A stretch of 64,000 nt of DNA. Source: Bacillus sp. es.034 (GTDB taxonomy: Bacteria > Bacillota > Bacilli > Bacillales > Bacillaceae_B). Position numbers and translations under genes: made by a program. Below the pieces are notes generated by a model. That model was not told where the DNA came from and did no database searches. It worked only from the letters and a program-made list of their open reading frames with translations. Of the stretch, positions 18,992 to 28,741 are shown one piece after another. The stretch spans positions 964,001-1,028,000 of the forward strand of contig NZ_PDIY01000001.1 of NCBI RefSeq assembly GCF_002563655.1, written 5' to 3'. Each line of letters starts with the position of its first letter. Positions within the stretch are counted from its first letter, which is position 1.

Positions 18992-19555
18992 GTGAGTCTT
19001 AAGCAATTATCCAAAGAAGAATTGCGTCAAACATCATTCATTGAATTGGCACATGAAATTTTAGTAGAGAAAAAGCAAGCGATGGCCTTTGAAGAGATCG
19101 TAAAGGAAATCAAAGGTTTGCTTGAAATCTCTGATAAAGAGGTTAAGAGCCGTTTACTTCAATTCTACACGGACTTGAATATCGACGGACGATACATTGC
19201 CATGGGTGATAACCGTTGGGGATTAAGAGAATGGTACCCGGTTGATCAAATTGAGGAAGAGACCGTTCCAACGATGAAATCCAGCAAGAAGAAAAAGGCG
19301 AAGAAGAAAGACGAAGATCTGGATCTTGAAGATTTCGATGATCTGGATGATGAAGATCTTGATTATGAAGATCTTGATGATGCAGATGACGATGATGATC
19401 TGACGGATGACGACGACGATGTCGAGGTTGATGATGCAGACGAGGATCTTGATATCGATGACGACGAGGAAGAGCTCGAGATCGATGAATTCGACGAAGC
19501 CGACGATGAAGACGAAGACGAAGAAGATGAATTGGAAGAAGAGGAAGAGAAATAA
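18992..19555 (+). CDS. rpoE: RNA polymerase delta subunit
   Basis: Gram-positive-specific RNA polymerase accessory subunit that speeds RNA release and core recycling. A folded N-terminal HARE-HTH domain (about 1-95, with FYTDLNIDGRYIAMGDNRWGL) is followed by a Lys-rich hinge (KKKKAKKK) and a highly acidic disordered Asp/Glu tail covering nearly the last half. I chose GTG 18992 (MSLKQLSKEEL, 187 residues) since AAAGGAAG lies 8 nt upstream and it aligns with the B. subtilis start; GTG 18983 is an alternative. The repetitive GAT/GAC tail creates a false open frame on another phase. Confidence 0.95.
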   Translation: MSLKQLSKEELRQTSFIELAHEILVEKKQAMAFEEIVKEIKGLLEISDKEVKSRLLQFYTDLNIDGRYIAMGDNRWGLREWYPVDQIEEETVPTMKSSKKKKAKKKDEDLDLEDFDDLDDEDLDYEDLDDADDDDDLTDDDDDVEVDDADEDLDIDDDEEELEIDEFDEADDEDEDEEDELEEEEEK

Positions 19556-19573
19556 TCTCCTCCGAATCAGTGC

Positions 19574-19613
19574 GGCTCCCGCCAGGCTTTTGGGCCTTCC
19601 GGGGGCCTTTTGA
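19574..19613 (+). terminator. rpoE terminator
   Basis: GGCTCCC (19574-19580) pairs with GGGGGCC (19601-19607) with one wobble, with a GC-rich interior that can form a second small stem. TTTTGATTT follows. Confidence 0.7.
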
Positions 19614-19654
19614 TTTGCGTGAAATGAGTGAAAATTCTATCCCTTATTCTATGC

Positions 19655-19683
19655 TTGACTTCTACCTCTTAGGAAGGTAGTAT
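19655..19683 (+). promoter_or_regulatory. pyrG promoter
   Basis: TTGACT and TAGTAT, 17-bp spacing, followed 7 bp later by the initial transcribed sequence GGGCT at 19691. Confidence 0.75.
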
Positions 19684-19690
19684 TTTATTT

Positions 19691-19766
19691 GGGCTCCCTA
19701 AAAAGGGACAGATTACGTATATCACGCTCCCCTTACAAGATTGTAAGCGGGGCGTTTTTTGTTTTT
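19691..19766 (+). promoter_or_regulatory. pyrG CTP-sensing attenuator leader
   Basis: The transcript would begin GGGCTCCC. An intrinsic terminator (19724-19766) follows, with a pyrimidine-rich 5' arm CGCTCCCCTTACAA and a T-rich tail. This matches B. subtilis pyrG, where CTP shortage stalls polymerase after GGG, extra G residues are added by slippage, and the poly-G 5' end pairs with the CUCCC segment of the terminator to prevent termination. Start sequence, spacing and the CUCCCC target are all present. Confidence 0.82.
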
Positions 19767-19856
19767 ATACAGAAGAATGCTTTGACATGACAAGGTTTTA
19801 AATGTGAAGGATCGATTCTTTTAAGACCCCTTACATCTTTACGTATCTTAATAATA

Positions 19857-21613
<1,757 letters not shown>

Positions 21614-21625
21614 ATTCTGATTGAT

Positions 21626-21654
21626 AGCCCTCCCGGTTTGGGAGGGCTTTTTTG
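21626..21654 (+). terminator. pyrG terminator
   Basis: Perfect AGCCCTCCC/GGGAGGGCT stem, loop GGTTT, then a T run. Confidence 0.93.
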
Positions 21655-21719
21655 TAGTGTGGGAGTGGTGTGTAGAATTAATTCTGCAAACCCGACACAG
21701 AATTTTTTAAAAAAGAATA

Positions 21720-21748
21720 TTGACAATATTTCCACATATCGTTAATAT
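21720..21748 (+). promoter_or_regulatory. sigma-A promoter of the SAM riboswitch operon
   Basis: Consensus TTGACA with TAATAT at 17-bp spacing, about 40 bp before the riboswitch aptamer. Confidence 0.78.
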
Positions 21749-21788
21749 AGCGATTATAGCAAAACCGAACACAACCAAATTTCATAAT

Positions 21789-21896
21789 CTCTTATAAAGA
21801 GTTGGCAGAGGGACTGGCCCGATGACGCCCGGCAACCTACCGTTTACGACGGAAAGGTGCTAAGACCTGCAGGAAGCATTTCCTGAGTGATAAGAG
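21789..21896 (+). promoter_or_regulatory. SAM-I riboswitch (S-box) aptamer
   Basis: The conserved S-box signature is present in order: P1 strand CTCTTAT, then GAGGGACTGGCCCGATGA, CCCGGCAACC, AAGGTGCTAA, and the closing P1 strand GATAAGAG. An intrinsic terminator follows 17 nt later, the standard transcriptional OFF design: high SAM causes premature termination. It controls the ribose-type ABC importer downstream, tying that operon to methionine/SAM status. Confidence 0.95.
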
Positions 21897-21913
21897 CACG
21901 TTTATTTATACAT

Positions 21914-21947
21914 AAACCTCTTTTCTCTTGGGAAAAGGGGTTTTTTT
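21914..21947 (+). terminator. riboswitch expression-platform terminator
   Basis: AAACCTCTTTTC pairs with GAAAAGGGGTTT (12 bp, one wobble), followed by seven T. The 5' arm can alternatively pair upstream when SAM is absent. Confidence 0.88.
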
Positions 21948-21960
21948 ATTTGAAAAAATG

Positions 21961-21976
21961 GAGGGGGATCCCCCTC
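21961..21976. promoter_or_regulatory. perfect GC palindrome before the binding-protein start
   Basis: GAGGGGGATCCCCCTC can form a 6-bp stem with a GATC loop. The Shine-Dalgarno GGGAGGAG starts at the next base. It may help keep the ribosome site open or, by alternative pairing of CCCCTC with GGAGG, influence translation. This is inference only. Confidence 0.5.
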
Positions 21977-21993
21977 GGGAGGAGAAAAGAAAG

Positions 21994-23070
21994 ATGAAAA
22001 AAACGGCATCATTACTCGTATTAATCGCACTACTTTTCAGTTTGGCGGCTTGTCAGCCAAAGGTATCACAGGAGGCGGAAGCAGACGGCGGGGAAGCGAC
22101 TTCCGATCATCCATTAGCCAATAAAAAAATTGCCCTTATCATGCAAATCAATCTCGGGACATTTTCCGCTCAATACATAGAAGGGGTCAAGGAACAGGTG
22201 GAAAAGTTCGGGGGGAAGGTTCAAGTGTTCACTTCGGAAGGGGATCTCGCCAAAATGTCCTCTAACCTGGACGCGGCGATCAACCAAAAATTTGATGGCA
22301 TCCTGATCGACCATGGAACGAAAGAAGCTCTGCAATCAGGGGTGGAAAAGGCGAAAGAACAAAATATTCCGGTTGTCGTATTTGATGCGGATGTGGCATC
22401 AGAAGGAGTGACGGTCCTCGAGCAGGGGGACAAACAAATGGCTGAACAAACCTTGACGAAGCTTTCAGATGAGCTTGGCGGCAAGGGTGAGATCGTAAAA
22501 ATTTGGGTCGCAGGCTTTGCGCCCATGGAAAGACGTCAGTCGGCATACGAAGAATTTTTAAAGGGAAATCCGGATATTAAAGAAGTCGCGGCATTTGGAG
22601 CAGCGAGTCAGAATACAGCGCTGGATACACAGGCCCAAATGGAGGCTATCTTGAAACAATATCCAAACAAAGGGGACATCGATGCTGTCTGGGCAGCATG
22701 GGATGAATTTGCGAAAGGTGCCGTCCGGGCAATCGAAGCGGCAGGCAGAGATGAAATCAAAGTATACGGAATCGATATGAGTGACGAGGATCTTCAGATC
22801 ATTCAAAAAGACGGCAGCCCTTGGGTGGCATCGGCAGCTGTAGATCCGAAAGATATCGGCAGGGTCCAGGTCCGCTTCCTTTATCAAAAGCTTGACGGAA
22901 AAGAAACGCCTGAAAAGGTGAAATTGGATCCTGTGTTCATTGAAAAAGCTGCTTTACCGAAAGAATCGATTACAACGGATCAATTGAACGAGCATATTGA
23001 AGGATGGGGAGCGAGTGAGCAGGGATATACAGATGAGTTGAAAGAGCTCGAATCTTCGTTCACAAACTAG
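21994..23070 (+). CDS. ribose-type ABC importer, substrate-binding lipoprotein
   Basis: A 358-residue periplasmic-binding-protein type I (RbsB-like) lipoprotein. A signal peptide ends in the lipobox LAAC (Cys about 19) and is followed by an acidic linker and the two-lobed sugar-binding fold (KIALIMQINLGTFSAQYI at the N lobe, VWAAWDEFAKGAV and YGIDMSDEDL later). ATG 21994 follows GGGAGGAG; the longer frame from 21928 starts inside the riboswitch terminator. It forms an operon with an ATPase and a permease behind a SAM riboswitch. The ligand is unknown; a methionine-salvage sugar such as methylthioribose is a reasonable guess from the regulation. Confidence 0.85.
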   Translation: MKKTASLLVLIALLFSLAACQPKVSQEAEADGGEATSDHPLANKKIALIMQINLGTFSAQYIEGVKEQVEKFGGKVQVFTSEGDLAKMSSNLDAAINQKFDGILIDHGTKEALQSGVEKAKEQNIPVVVFDADVASEGVTVLEQGDKQMAEQTLTKLSDELGGKGEIVKIWVAGFAPMERRQSAYEEFLKGNPDIKEVAAFGAASQNTALDTQAQMEAILKQYPNKGDIDAVWAAWDEFAKGAVRAIEAAGRDEIKVYGIDMSDEDLQIIQKDGSPWVASAAVDPKDIGRVQVRFLYQKLDGKETPEKVKLDPVFIEKAALPKESITTDQLNEHIEGWGASEQGYTDELKELESSFTN

Positions 23071-23086
23071 AAAGGAGCTGGGAGCG

Positions 23087-24622
23087 ATGGGGTCTCCACT
23101 TTTGAATATGTCGGGTATCAACAAGAGCTTTTCTGGAGTGAAAGCACTGAAAAATGCTAGATTCGATGTGCTGGGGGGAGAAGTTCATGCCCTGCTGGGA
23201 GCGAATGGGGCAGGGAAAAGCACCCTGATGAAAATTTTATCAGGAGCCTATGTCGGGGATAGTGGGGACATCACCCTTCTCTCTGAAAAAAGAGTCTATG
23301 AATCTCCGAAGGAAGCCAAGGAACACGGCATTCACTGTGTCTACCAGGAAGTGGATACGGCCATCGTCCCTGAGCTCTCGGTGGCGGAAAATATCTGCCT
23401 GGATCAATTCTCGCAAAAAGGTTCTCTCTTCATCACCCAAAAAAAGCTCAAAAAAGAAGCAGAGGGGGCACTGAGTAAGATCGGGGCCGAATCGATCCCC
23501 CTGCATCAGCCCGCTTCTTCGTTAAGTCTGGCTGAAAAGCAGTTGGTCCTCATTGCCCGGAGCCTTCTCCATAAAGCAAAAGTACTGATCCTGGATGAAC
23601 CGACGGCGCCACTTAGTTCTTCAGAAACAGAAAGGTTATTCCAGGTGATAGACGATTTGAAAGAAGAGGGAGTGGGGATCATCTTCATCTCACACCGACT
23701 GCCTGAAGTGTTTCAAATTTCCGACCGCATCACGGTGATGAGGGACGGGGAGACAGTCGGAACGTATGAAACACTTCAAACGAACTCCCACCAAATCATA
23801 GAGGCCATGCTGGGTGGGTCATTCCAGGAAGATTTCCAGAAGAGCTCCCTTATGAAAGGTGAAACACTGTATGAGGTGAAGGGACTAGATGATGGTCGGA
23901 AAGTGAAGGATATTCACTTATCGGTCAAGGAAGGAGAAATAGTCGGGGTGGCGGGCCTTGTCGGCGCGGGAAAAACGGAGCTTGCCAAAGCTTTATTCGG
24001 AACCTCACGCCTTGAAGGAGGAGAGTTCTTCCTCAAAGGGAGAAAGCTCACGATTCACTCTCCTAAGGACGCGGTTCAAAATGGATTGGCACTCGTTCCC
24101 GAAGAGAGGCGGAAAGAGGGGCTGTTCATTCATGAATCCGTTCAGCACAATCTCAGTTTTCCTTCCTTGAAGAAAGTCTCCAACGGGTTATGGATCAATA
24201 AGAGGAAAGAACGCAAGCTTGCCCAGGAAAAAATCCGCTCCCTTGGAATCAAGACCGCAACTAATGACGTTCAGGCGAACTTTTTAAGTGGGGGAAATCA
24301 GCAGAAGGTGTCCATCGGAAAGTGGCTGACAGATGAGGCTTCGGTATTCTTATTTGATGAACCGACCAAAGGGGTGGATGTGGGAGCGAAAAAGGAAATC
24401 TTCTCACTCATTCAAGACCTCGCCGAAAAAAAGAAGGGGATTCTCTACTTTTCCTGTGAATTACAAGAAATCCTGGCGATCTCGGACCGGATTCTCGTTA
24501 TGTATGATGGCCGGATCGTCAAAGAACTAACAAAAGAAGAAGCGACGGAGGAAACCATATTGTTTTATGCTTCAGGAGGGACGGATATACATGAAAGGCA
24601 AGATACTCGACTTACTATTTAA
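23087..24622 (+). CDS. ribose-type ABC importer, tandem ATPase (RbsA-like)
   Basis: A 511-residue protein with two ABC domains in tandem, as in RbsA/MglA. The first has Walker A GANGAGKST (about 38-46), signature LSLAEKQ and Walker B VLILDEPTAPL. The second has a modified Walker A GLVGAGKTE (about 286-294), signature LSGGNQQKV and FLFDEPTKGVDVG. ATG 23087 lies 16 bp after the binding-protein stop. Its 3' end overlaps the permease gene by 32 bp, which shows coupling rather than a frameshift. It energises uptake of the unknown sugar-like ligand. Confidence 0.9.
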   Translation: MGSPLLNMSGINKSFSGVKALKNARFDVLGGEVHALLGANGAGKSTLMKILSGAYVGDSGDITLLSEKRVYESPKEAKEHGIHCVYQEVDTAIVPELSVAENICLDQFSQKGSLFITQKKLKKEAEGALSKIGAESIPLHQPASSLSLAEKQLVLIARSLLHKAKVLILDEPTAPLSSSETERLFQVIDDLKEEGVGIIFISHRLPEVFQISDRITVMRDGETVGTYETLQTNSHQIIEAMLGGSFQEDFQKSSLMKGETLYEVKGLDDGRKVKDIHLSVKEGEIVGVAGLVGAGKTELAKALFGTSRLEGGEFFLKGRKLTIHSPKDAVQNGLALVPEERRKEGLFIHESVQHNLSFPSLKKVSNGLWINKRKERKLAQEKIRSLGIKTATNDVQANFLSGGNQQKVSIGKWLTDEASVFLFDEPTKGVDVGAKKEIFSLIQDLAEKKKGILYFSCELQEILAISDRILVMYDGRIVKELTKEEATEETILFYASGGTDIHERQDTRLTI

Positions 24623-25577
24623 ATATGGTGCCATCGCTCTGATGGTGGTGATCCTCCTCTTTTTCAGTTTCTACAATCCCTTCTTCTTTACGTACGGGAA
24701 TCTGTCAGATATCCTGCGGTCGATTTCCATCGTCACGCTGGTGGCCATCGGGGTGACCTTCACCCTCATTGTTGACGGCTTCGATTTGTCTGTCGGTTCG
24801 ACGGTTTCCTTATCCACGGTCGTGACCGCATCGTTGATGGTCTGGTATGAAGCCCCATTGTGGATCGTACTTGTCGCTCCATTACTGGTAGGGGCCGGGG
24901 TGGGGTTGTTCAACTCCCTGCTGATCGTGAAATTCGGTATTCCCGACCTCCTTGCAACATTAGGGGCCATGTATATCATTTCAGGTGTTCACCGTACATA
25001 TACAGAAGGTTATTCGATTTACAATCACATGCCCATGACAACAGGGGGCACGGCGCCGGGAAAATTCTCCGACACGTTCCTGTGGATCGGTCAGGGGAAA
25101 TGGCTTGGCCTGCCGGTACCGGTATGGATCATGCTCGTTCTGGTCGCCATTGTGTATGTAATCATGCATTTCACCACATGGGGACGCATCCTGTACATGA
25201 CAGGGGGAAATGAAGAAGCCTCACGCTTATCCGGGGTCCGTGTGAAGCGGGTGAAACTTATTGCCTACGTTTTGTCAGGCATATTCGCATCGATCGGCGG
25301 AATCCTGTACACGGCCCGGGTCGGATCCGGTCAGATGGACGCCGGTGCCCCGCTCCTGATGGAAGCCGTCGCGGCCGTATTTGTAGGCTTTTCCGTCCTT
25401 GGGGCGGGAAAACCCAACATACTCGGAACCTTCTTCGGGGCAGCCCTGATCGGGGTCCTGCTGAATGGATTAACCATGATGAATCTTCCATACTATGCAT
25501 TTGAAATCATCAAAGGGAGTGTACTAGTATTAGCGTTGGCCGTGACGTATATTCATGCGAAAAAGCGCAAGGCTTGA
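24591..25577 (+). CDS. ribose-type ABC importer, permease (RbsC-like)
   Basis: A 328-residue integral membrane protein of the branched-chain/ribose permease family (BPD_transp_2) with about eight to ten hydrophobic segments. It has the coupling-loop motif GGNEEASRLSGV (about 204-215), typical of RbsC-type proteins. ATG 24591 is set 10 nt after AGGAGGG; a longer frame from 24567 has no ribosome site. It overlaps the end of the ATPase gene. Last gene of the S-box operon; a hairpin follows. There is no kinase or other catabolic gene in the operon, so substrate processing must be encoded elsewhere. Confidence 0.88.
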   Translation: MKGKILDLLFKYGAIALMVVILLFFSFYNPFFFTYGNLSDILRSISIVTLVAIGVTFTLIVDGFDLSVGSTVSLSTVVTASLMVWYEAPLWIVLVAPLLVGAGVGLFNSLLIVKFGIPDLLATLGAMYIISGVHRTYTEGYSIYNHMPMTTGGTAPGKFSDTFLWIGQGKWLGLPVPVWIMLVLVAIVYVIMHFTTWGRILYMTGGNEEASRLSGVRVKRVKLIAYVLSGIFASIGGILYTARVGSGQMDAGAPLLMEAVAAVFVGFSVLGAGKPNILGTFFGAALIGVLLNGLTMMNLPYYAFEIIKGSVLVLALAVTYIHAKKRKA

Positions 25578-25583
25578 AAAGAA

Positions 25584-25610
25584 GAGAGGCATCCCGGTCG
25601 GATGCCTCTC
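25584..25610. terminator. convergent terminator, importer operon and ywjG
   Basis: Perfect 11-bp stem GAGAGGCATCC/GGATGCCTCTC with a 5-nt loop. The T runs are weak on the plus strand and better (TTCTTTTC) on the minus strand. Confidence 0.75.
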
Positions 25611-25625
25611 GATTACTTTCAGGAA

Positions 25626-26150
25626 TTAGTCCTCATACTCCTCCAACATTTCACGGATCACAAACCCCAATGCGAAATAGAGATAAAGGGCAGCCATACT
25701 TGACGGAAAGCTCACGCGCTCACCAATTTCATCGCCGGGGAGCATCCCTTTGATCACTTTTGTATCCAGATGAATGTCGGCAAGGTCCACTAGACTCTCA
25801 TCTCCATCCACCATGCCGGATACCGCTACAAAGGGCACACCGTCAGCAGAAAGCTTCTTGGCGAACGCAACGGCCTCTTCATCCGTGGAATAGCGGGTGA
25901 CGATCAGCACACGGTCTGCTTCCGTCAGCTCAATGGAAGAATCAAATCGTTTAGCAGAAGGAAGCGGCTCGGCACCGAACAGTGCTTCAGCGGCGACGGC
26001 ATCCATTTCCCGGTAGCCTTTTATGTAGATGCTTCCTTGTCCGATGGCGGCCTGGGCAAGGAGGCGTGCGCCGTCCTCAATTTCGAATTCCTGTTTATCG
26101 TATATCCGTTTGAACAGTCCCGTTAACTGTGTTGTGAACATTTTAATCAT
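25626..26150 (-). CDS. ywjG: YwjG family DUF2529 protein
   Basis: A 174-residue protein resembling B. subtilis YwjG, which occupies the same place next to spo0F. The N terminus MIKMFTTQLTGLFKRI and the segment IEDGARLLAQAAIGQGSIYI indicate a SIS-like alpha/beta fold, but the function is unknown. On the minus strand AAGGAG lies 10 nt before ATG 26150; the longer frame to 26231 lacks one. It is convergent with the ABC importer and divergent from spo0F. Confidence 0.8.
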   Translation of the reverse strand: MIKMFTTQLTGLFKRIYDKQEFEIEDGARLLAQAAIGQGSIYIKGYREMDAVAAEALFGAEPLPSAKRFDSSIELTEADRVLIVTRYSTDEEAVAFAKKLSADGVPFVAVSGMVDGDESLVDLADIHLDTKVIKGMLPGDEIGERVSFPSSMAALYLYFALGFVIREMLEEYED

Positions 26151-26247
26151 TAAGTTCAAACTCCTTCCATATTCATCTTCGACATTTCTCATCATAACCC
26201 TTATTATAAAGGGGAAAAAGGTCTCTAGCAAAATCTTGAGAACAAGC

Positions 26248-26273
26248 AGGATTTTTTTACAGAAAAAGAGAAT
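26248..26273 (+). promoter_or_regulatory. candidate sigma-H promoter of spo0F
   Basis: AGGATTT followed after 14 bp by AGAAT, matching the sigma-H pattern (AGGAwwT / GAAT), 70 bp before spo0F. B. subtilis spo0F is sigma-H transcribed. Confidence 0.55.
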
Positions 26274-26342
26274 AAGTAATAAATATACAATTATTTACCG
26301 TCGGAATACATAATTTACTAAAATGAGAAGGGGACTGGGTAT

Positions 26343-26705
26343 ATGAATGAGAAGATTCTGATTGTGGACGATCAATTTGGTATTAGGATTCTATTAAATG
26401 AAGTGTTGCAAAAGGAAGGCTACCAAACATTTCAAGCTGCGAATGGCATCCAGGCTCTTGAAATCGTAGATAAGCATTCCCCTGATCTGGTTTTGCTCGA
26501 TATGAAAATTCCTGGAATGGATGGAATTGAAATCCTGAAACGGATGAAGCAGAAAGATGCGGATATCCGCGTCATTATCATGACTGCCTACGGAGAACTC
26601 GACATGATTCAGGAGGCAAAGGACTTGGGAGCGCTTACCCATTTTGCGAAGCCGTTTGATATTGATGATATCCGACAGGCCGTCAGACAGTATATTCCAG
26701 TATAA
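26343..26705 (+). CDS. spo0F: sporulation phosphorelay response regulator Spo0F
   Basis: A 120-residue single-domain receiver that accepts phosphate from sporulation kinases and passes it to Spo0B. The phosphorylated residue is Asp53 (LLDMKIPG), with the acidic pair Asp9-Asp10, Thr81 and Lys103 in their expected places. There is no output domain, as expected. ATG 26343 follows AGAAGGGGA. The position next to ywjG and fbaA matches B. subtilis. A sigma-H-like promoter upstream fits its induction at sporulation onset. Confidence 0.96.
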   Translation: MNEKILIVDDQFGIRILLNEVLQKEGYQTFQAANGIQALEIVDKHSPDLVLLDMKIPGMDGIEILKRMKQKDADIRVIIMTAYGELDMIQEAKDLGALTHFAKPFDIDDIRQAVRQYIPV

Positions 26706-26759
26706 GGAAGTTATTTGAATAGTAAAAATAGTAGTATTTTTAACATTTCGCCTCTGCAG

Positions 26760-26789
26760 TTGGTAAAATCAATTCTGTTTTGGTATGAT
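26760..26789 (+). promoter_or_regulatory. sigma-A promoter of fbaA
   Basis: TTGGTA and TATGAT with 18-bp spacing, plus an extended -10 TGG directly before TATGAT. Confidence 0.6.
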
Positions 26790-26885
26790 ACAAGTGAATT
26801 TGTTAACTATGTCACAAGGTGTTATACATAACACCGCCATTTATACCAAAATGGTCGACTGACTGAATACAAGGAGGAAATAACT

Positions 26886-27743
26886 ATGCCTTTAGTTTCA
26901 ATGAAAGACATGCTTATTCAAGCAAAAGAAAAAAGCTACGCGGTAGGTCAATTCAACCTGAATAACCTTGAGTTCACTCAAGCGATCCTGCAAGCGGCTG
27001 AAGAAGAAAAATCACCTGTCATCCTTGGTGTATCTGAAGGTGCTGCCCGTTACATGAGCGGCTTCAAAACAGTTGTAAAAATGGTTGAAGGTCTTATGGA
27101 AGACCTGAACATCACCGTTCCTGTTGCAATCCACTTAGATCACGGTTCAAGCTTTGACAAATGTAAAGAAGCGATCGATGCAGGATTCACTTCTGTTATG
27201 ATCGATGCTTCTCACGGTCCTTTCGAGGAGAACATTGAAACGACTTCTAAAGTGGTTGAATATGCTCACTCTAAAGGTGTTTCTGTTGAAGCCGAGCTTG
27301 GAACAGTCGGTGGACAGGAAGATGACGTAGTGGCAGACGGCGTTATCTATGCAGATCCTAAAGAGTGCCAAGAGATGGTTGAACGTACGGGTATCGATAC
27401 TCTTGCACCTGCTCTTGGTTCCGTTCACGGTCCTTACAAAGGTGAACCAAACCTAGGATTCAAAGAAATGGAAGAAATCGGTGCGGCGACTGGAGTACCT
27501 CTAGTCCTTCACGGTGGTACTGGAATCCCTACAAAAGATATCCAAAAAGCGATTTCTTACGGAACAGCTAAAATCAACGTGAACACTGAAAATCAAATTG
27601 CTTCTGCTAAAGCGGTACGTGAAGTACTTGCAGCAGATACAGAAGTATACGATCCACGTAAATACATGGGACCTGCACGCGAAGCGATCAAAGCGACAGT
27701 CGCTGGTAAAATGCGCGAATTCGGTTCTTCTAACCAGGCGTAA
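26886..27743 (+). CDS. fbaA: class II fructose-bisphosphate aldolase
   Basis: Zinc-dependent reversible cleavage of fructose-1,6-bisphosphate in glycolysis and gluconeogenesis. The 285-residue TIM barrel has the metal/catalytic motif HLDHGSS (His83, Asp85, His86), [12 protein letters not shown], and phosphate-binding HGGTGIP and [11 protein letters not shown] 26886 follows AAGGAGG. Codon use is notably optimised, as expected for a highly expressed gene. It is followed by tal and, two genes on, glpX, giving a small carbon-metabolism group as in B. subtilis. Confidence 0.97.
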   Translation: MPLVSMKDMLIQAKEKSYAVGQFNLNNLEFTQAILQAAEEEKSPVILGVSEGAARYMSGFKTVVKMVEGLMEDLNITVPVAIHLDHGSSFDKCKEAIDAGFTSVMIDASHGPFEENIETTSKVVEYAHSKGVSVEAELGTVGGQEDDVVADGVIYADPKECQEMVERTGIDTLAPALGSVHGPYKGEPNLGFKEMEEIGAATGVPLVLHGGTGIPTKDIQKAISYGTAKINVNTENQIASAKAVREVLAADTEVYDPRKYMGPAREAIKATVAGKMREFGSSNQA

Positions 27744-27759
27744 TAGTCAGGTAATGTTT

Positions 27760-27795
27760 GGAAAGTCCCTGGGGGTAGATTAGGGGCTTTCCTTA
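27760..27795 (+). terminator. fbaA terminator-like hairpin
   Basis: GGAAAGTCCCT pairs with AGGGGCTTTCC (one wobble) around an 11-nt loop. The T tail is weak. Confidence 0.6.
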
Positions 27796-27821
27796 AGTGG
27801 TAGAAAAAGAATGAAGTTGTA

Positions 27822-27873
27822 GGATGGGACTGGCACCGGGAGAGGTTTGATACCTTTTGGGTCAGTCCCTTCC
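27822..27873. repeat. family 2 repeat hairpin before tal
   Basis: GGATGGGACTG pairs with CAGTCCCTTCC (one mismatch), enclosing GCACCGGG and a small AGGT/ACCT stem. GGGACTGGCACC is an inverted copy of the GGTGYCAG-CCC repeat. Confidence 0.6.
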
Positions 27874-27921
27874 GTTCATTAAAAGATGATTGAAAATTTT
27901 GTCGAAAATGGGGTAGAGAAA

Positions 27922-28563
27922 ATGAAATTTTTCATAGACACAGCAAACATGAGTGAAATCAAGGAAGCATTTGACTGGGGTATTATTTCAGGAGTGACGA
28001 CGAATCCGTCCCTTGTAGCAAAAGAGAAGGGCGTTACATTTGAGGACAGACTAAAAGAAATCACGGATCTTGTCCCCGGTTCTGTAAGCGCTGAAGTCAT
28101 CGCATTGGATGCTGAAGGGATGATTAAAGAGGGAAGGGAGCTTGCGAAGATCGCTCCGAATATTACGGTGAAGCTTCCTATGACACCTGATGGTCTGACG
28201 GCAGCATCTACTTTTGCTAAAGAAGGGATCAAGACAAATGTCACGCTGATTTTCAGTGCGAATCAGGCGCTTTTAGCGGCTCGTGCTGGAGCGACGTATG
28301 TTTCGCCTTTTTTAGGAAGGTTGGATGATATCGGTCATGACGGCCTGGAGCTGGTTTCCCAGATTGCCGAGATCTTTGCGATTCACGGTCTGGAAACGGA
28401 AATCATCGCGGCTTCCACCCGCCATCCGCAGCATATTACGGAAGCGGCGCTCCGAGGAGCACATATCGCAACCGTTCCTCTTAAAGTATTGAAACAATTA
28501 TTCAAGCATCCCCTGACGGATAAAGGAATCGATGCCTTCTTGAATGACTGGAATAATCGCTGA
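27922..28563 (+). CDS. tal: transaldolase (fructose-6-phosphate aldolase-like family)
   Basis: A 213-residue short-type transaldolase (TalC/MipB family), as B. subtilis YwjH. It transfers dihydroxyacetone units in the non-oxidative pentose phosphate pathway. The Schiff-base lysine is Lys84 in [10 protein letters not shown]; the opening MKFFIDTAN and GVTTNPSL are the family signature. ATG 27922 was chosen to fit the family N terminus; the ribosome site (GGGGTAGAGAA) is modest, and a longer frame from 27886 exists. A repeat hairpin separates it from fbaA. Confidence 0.93.
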   Translation: MKFFIDTANMSEIKEAFDWGIISGVTTNPSLVAKEKGVTFEDRLKEITDLVPGSVSAEVIALDAEGMIKEGRELAKIAPNITVKLPMTPDGLTAASTFAKEGIKTNVTLIFSANQALLAARAGATYVSPFLGRLDDIGHDGLELVSQIAEIFAIHGLETEIIAASTRHPQHITEAALRGAHIATVPLKVLKQLFKHPLTDKGIDAFLNDWNNR

Positions 28564-28741
28564 TTTTAGGTCAATCGGTCTAAAGGAAAAAAATCCGATT
28601 ATCCTATACATGTTTTGACGAATTATGTATACACTAGTAGACAATACTTCTTAGAACGTCTTCTATTGGAAAAATAATCCTTTTTGTTTTAGGTATAGGG
28701 TAGCATGCCCTAAATCGATGAACAGTGGAAGGGAGTTTAAT

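Noticed and set aside
19407..19613. Second frame in the 3' part of rpoE
   Set aside because: Produced by the repetitive GAT/GAC/GAA acidic tail of the delta subunit; no ribosome site.
24575..24585. GGAGGGACGGA at the permease start as another repeat copy
   Set aside because: It matches only part of the repeat core and is explained by the Shine-Dalgarno and the ATPase codons.
24591..24622. Overlap of the ATPase and permease genes read as a frameshift
   Set aside because: Both proteins are complete and the permease has its own ribosome site, so this is normal overlapping coupling.
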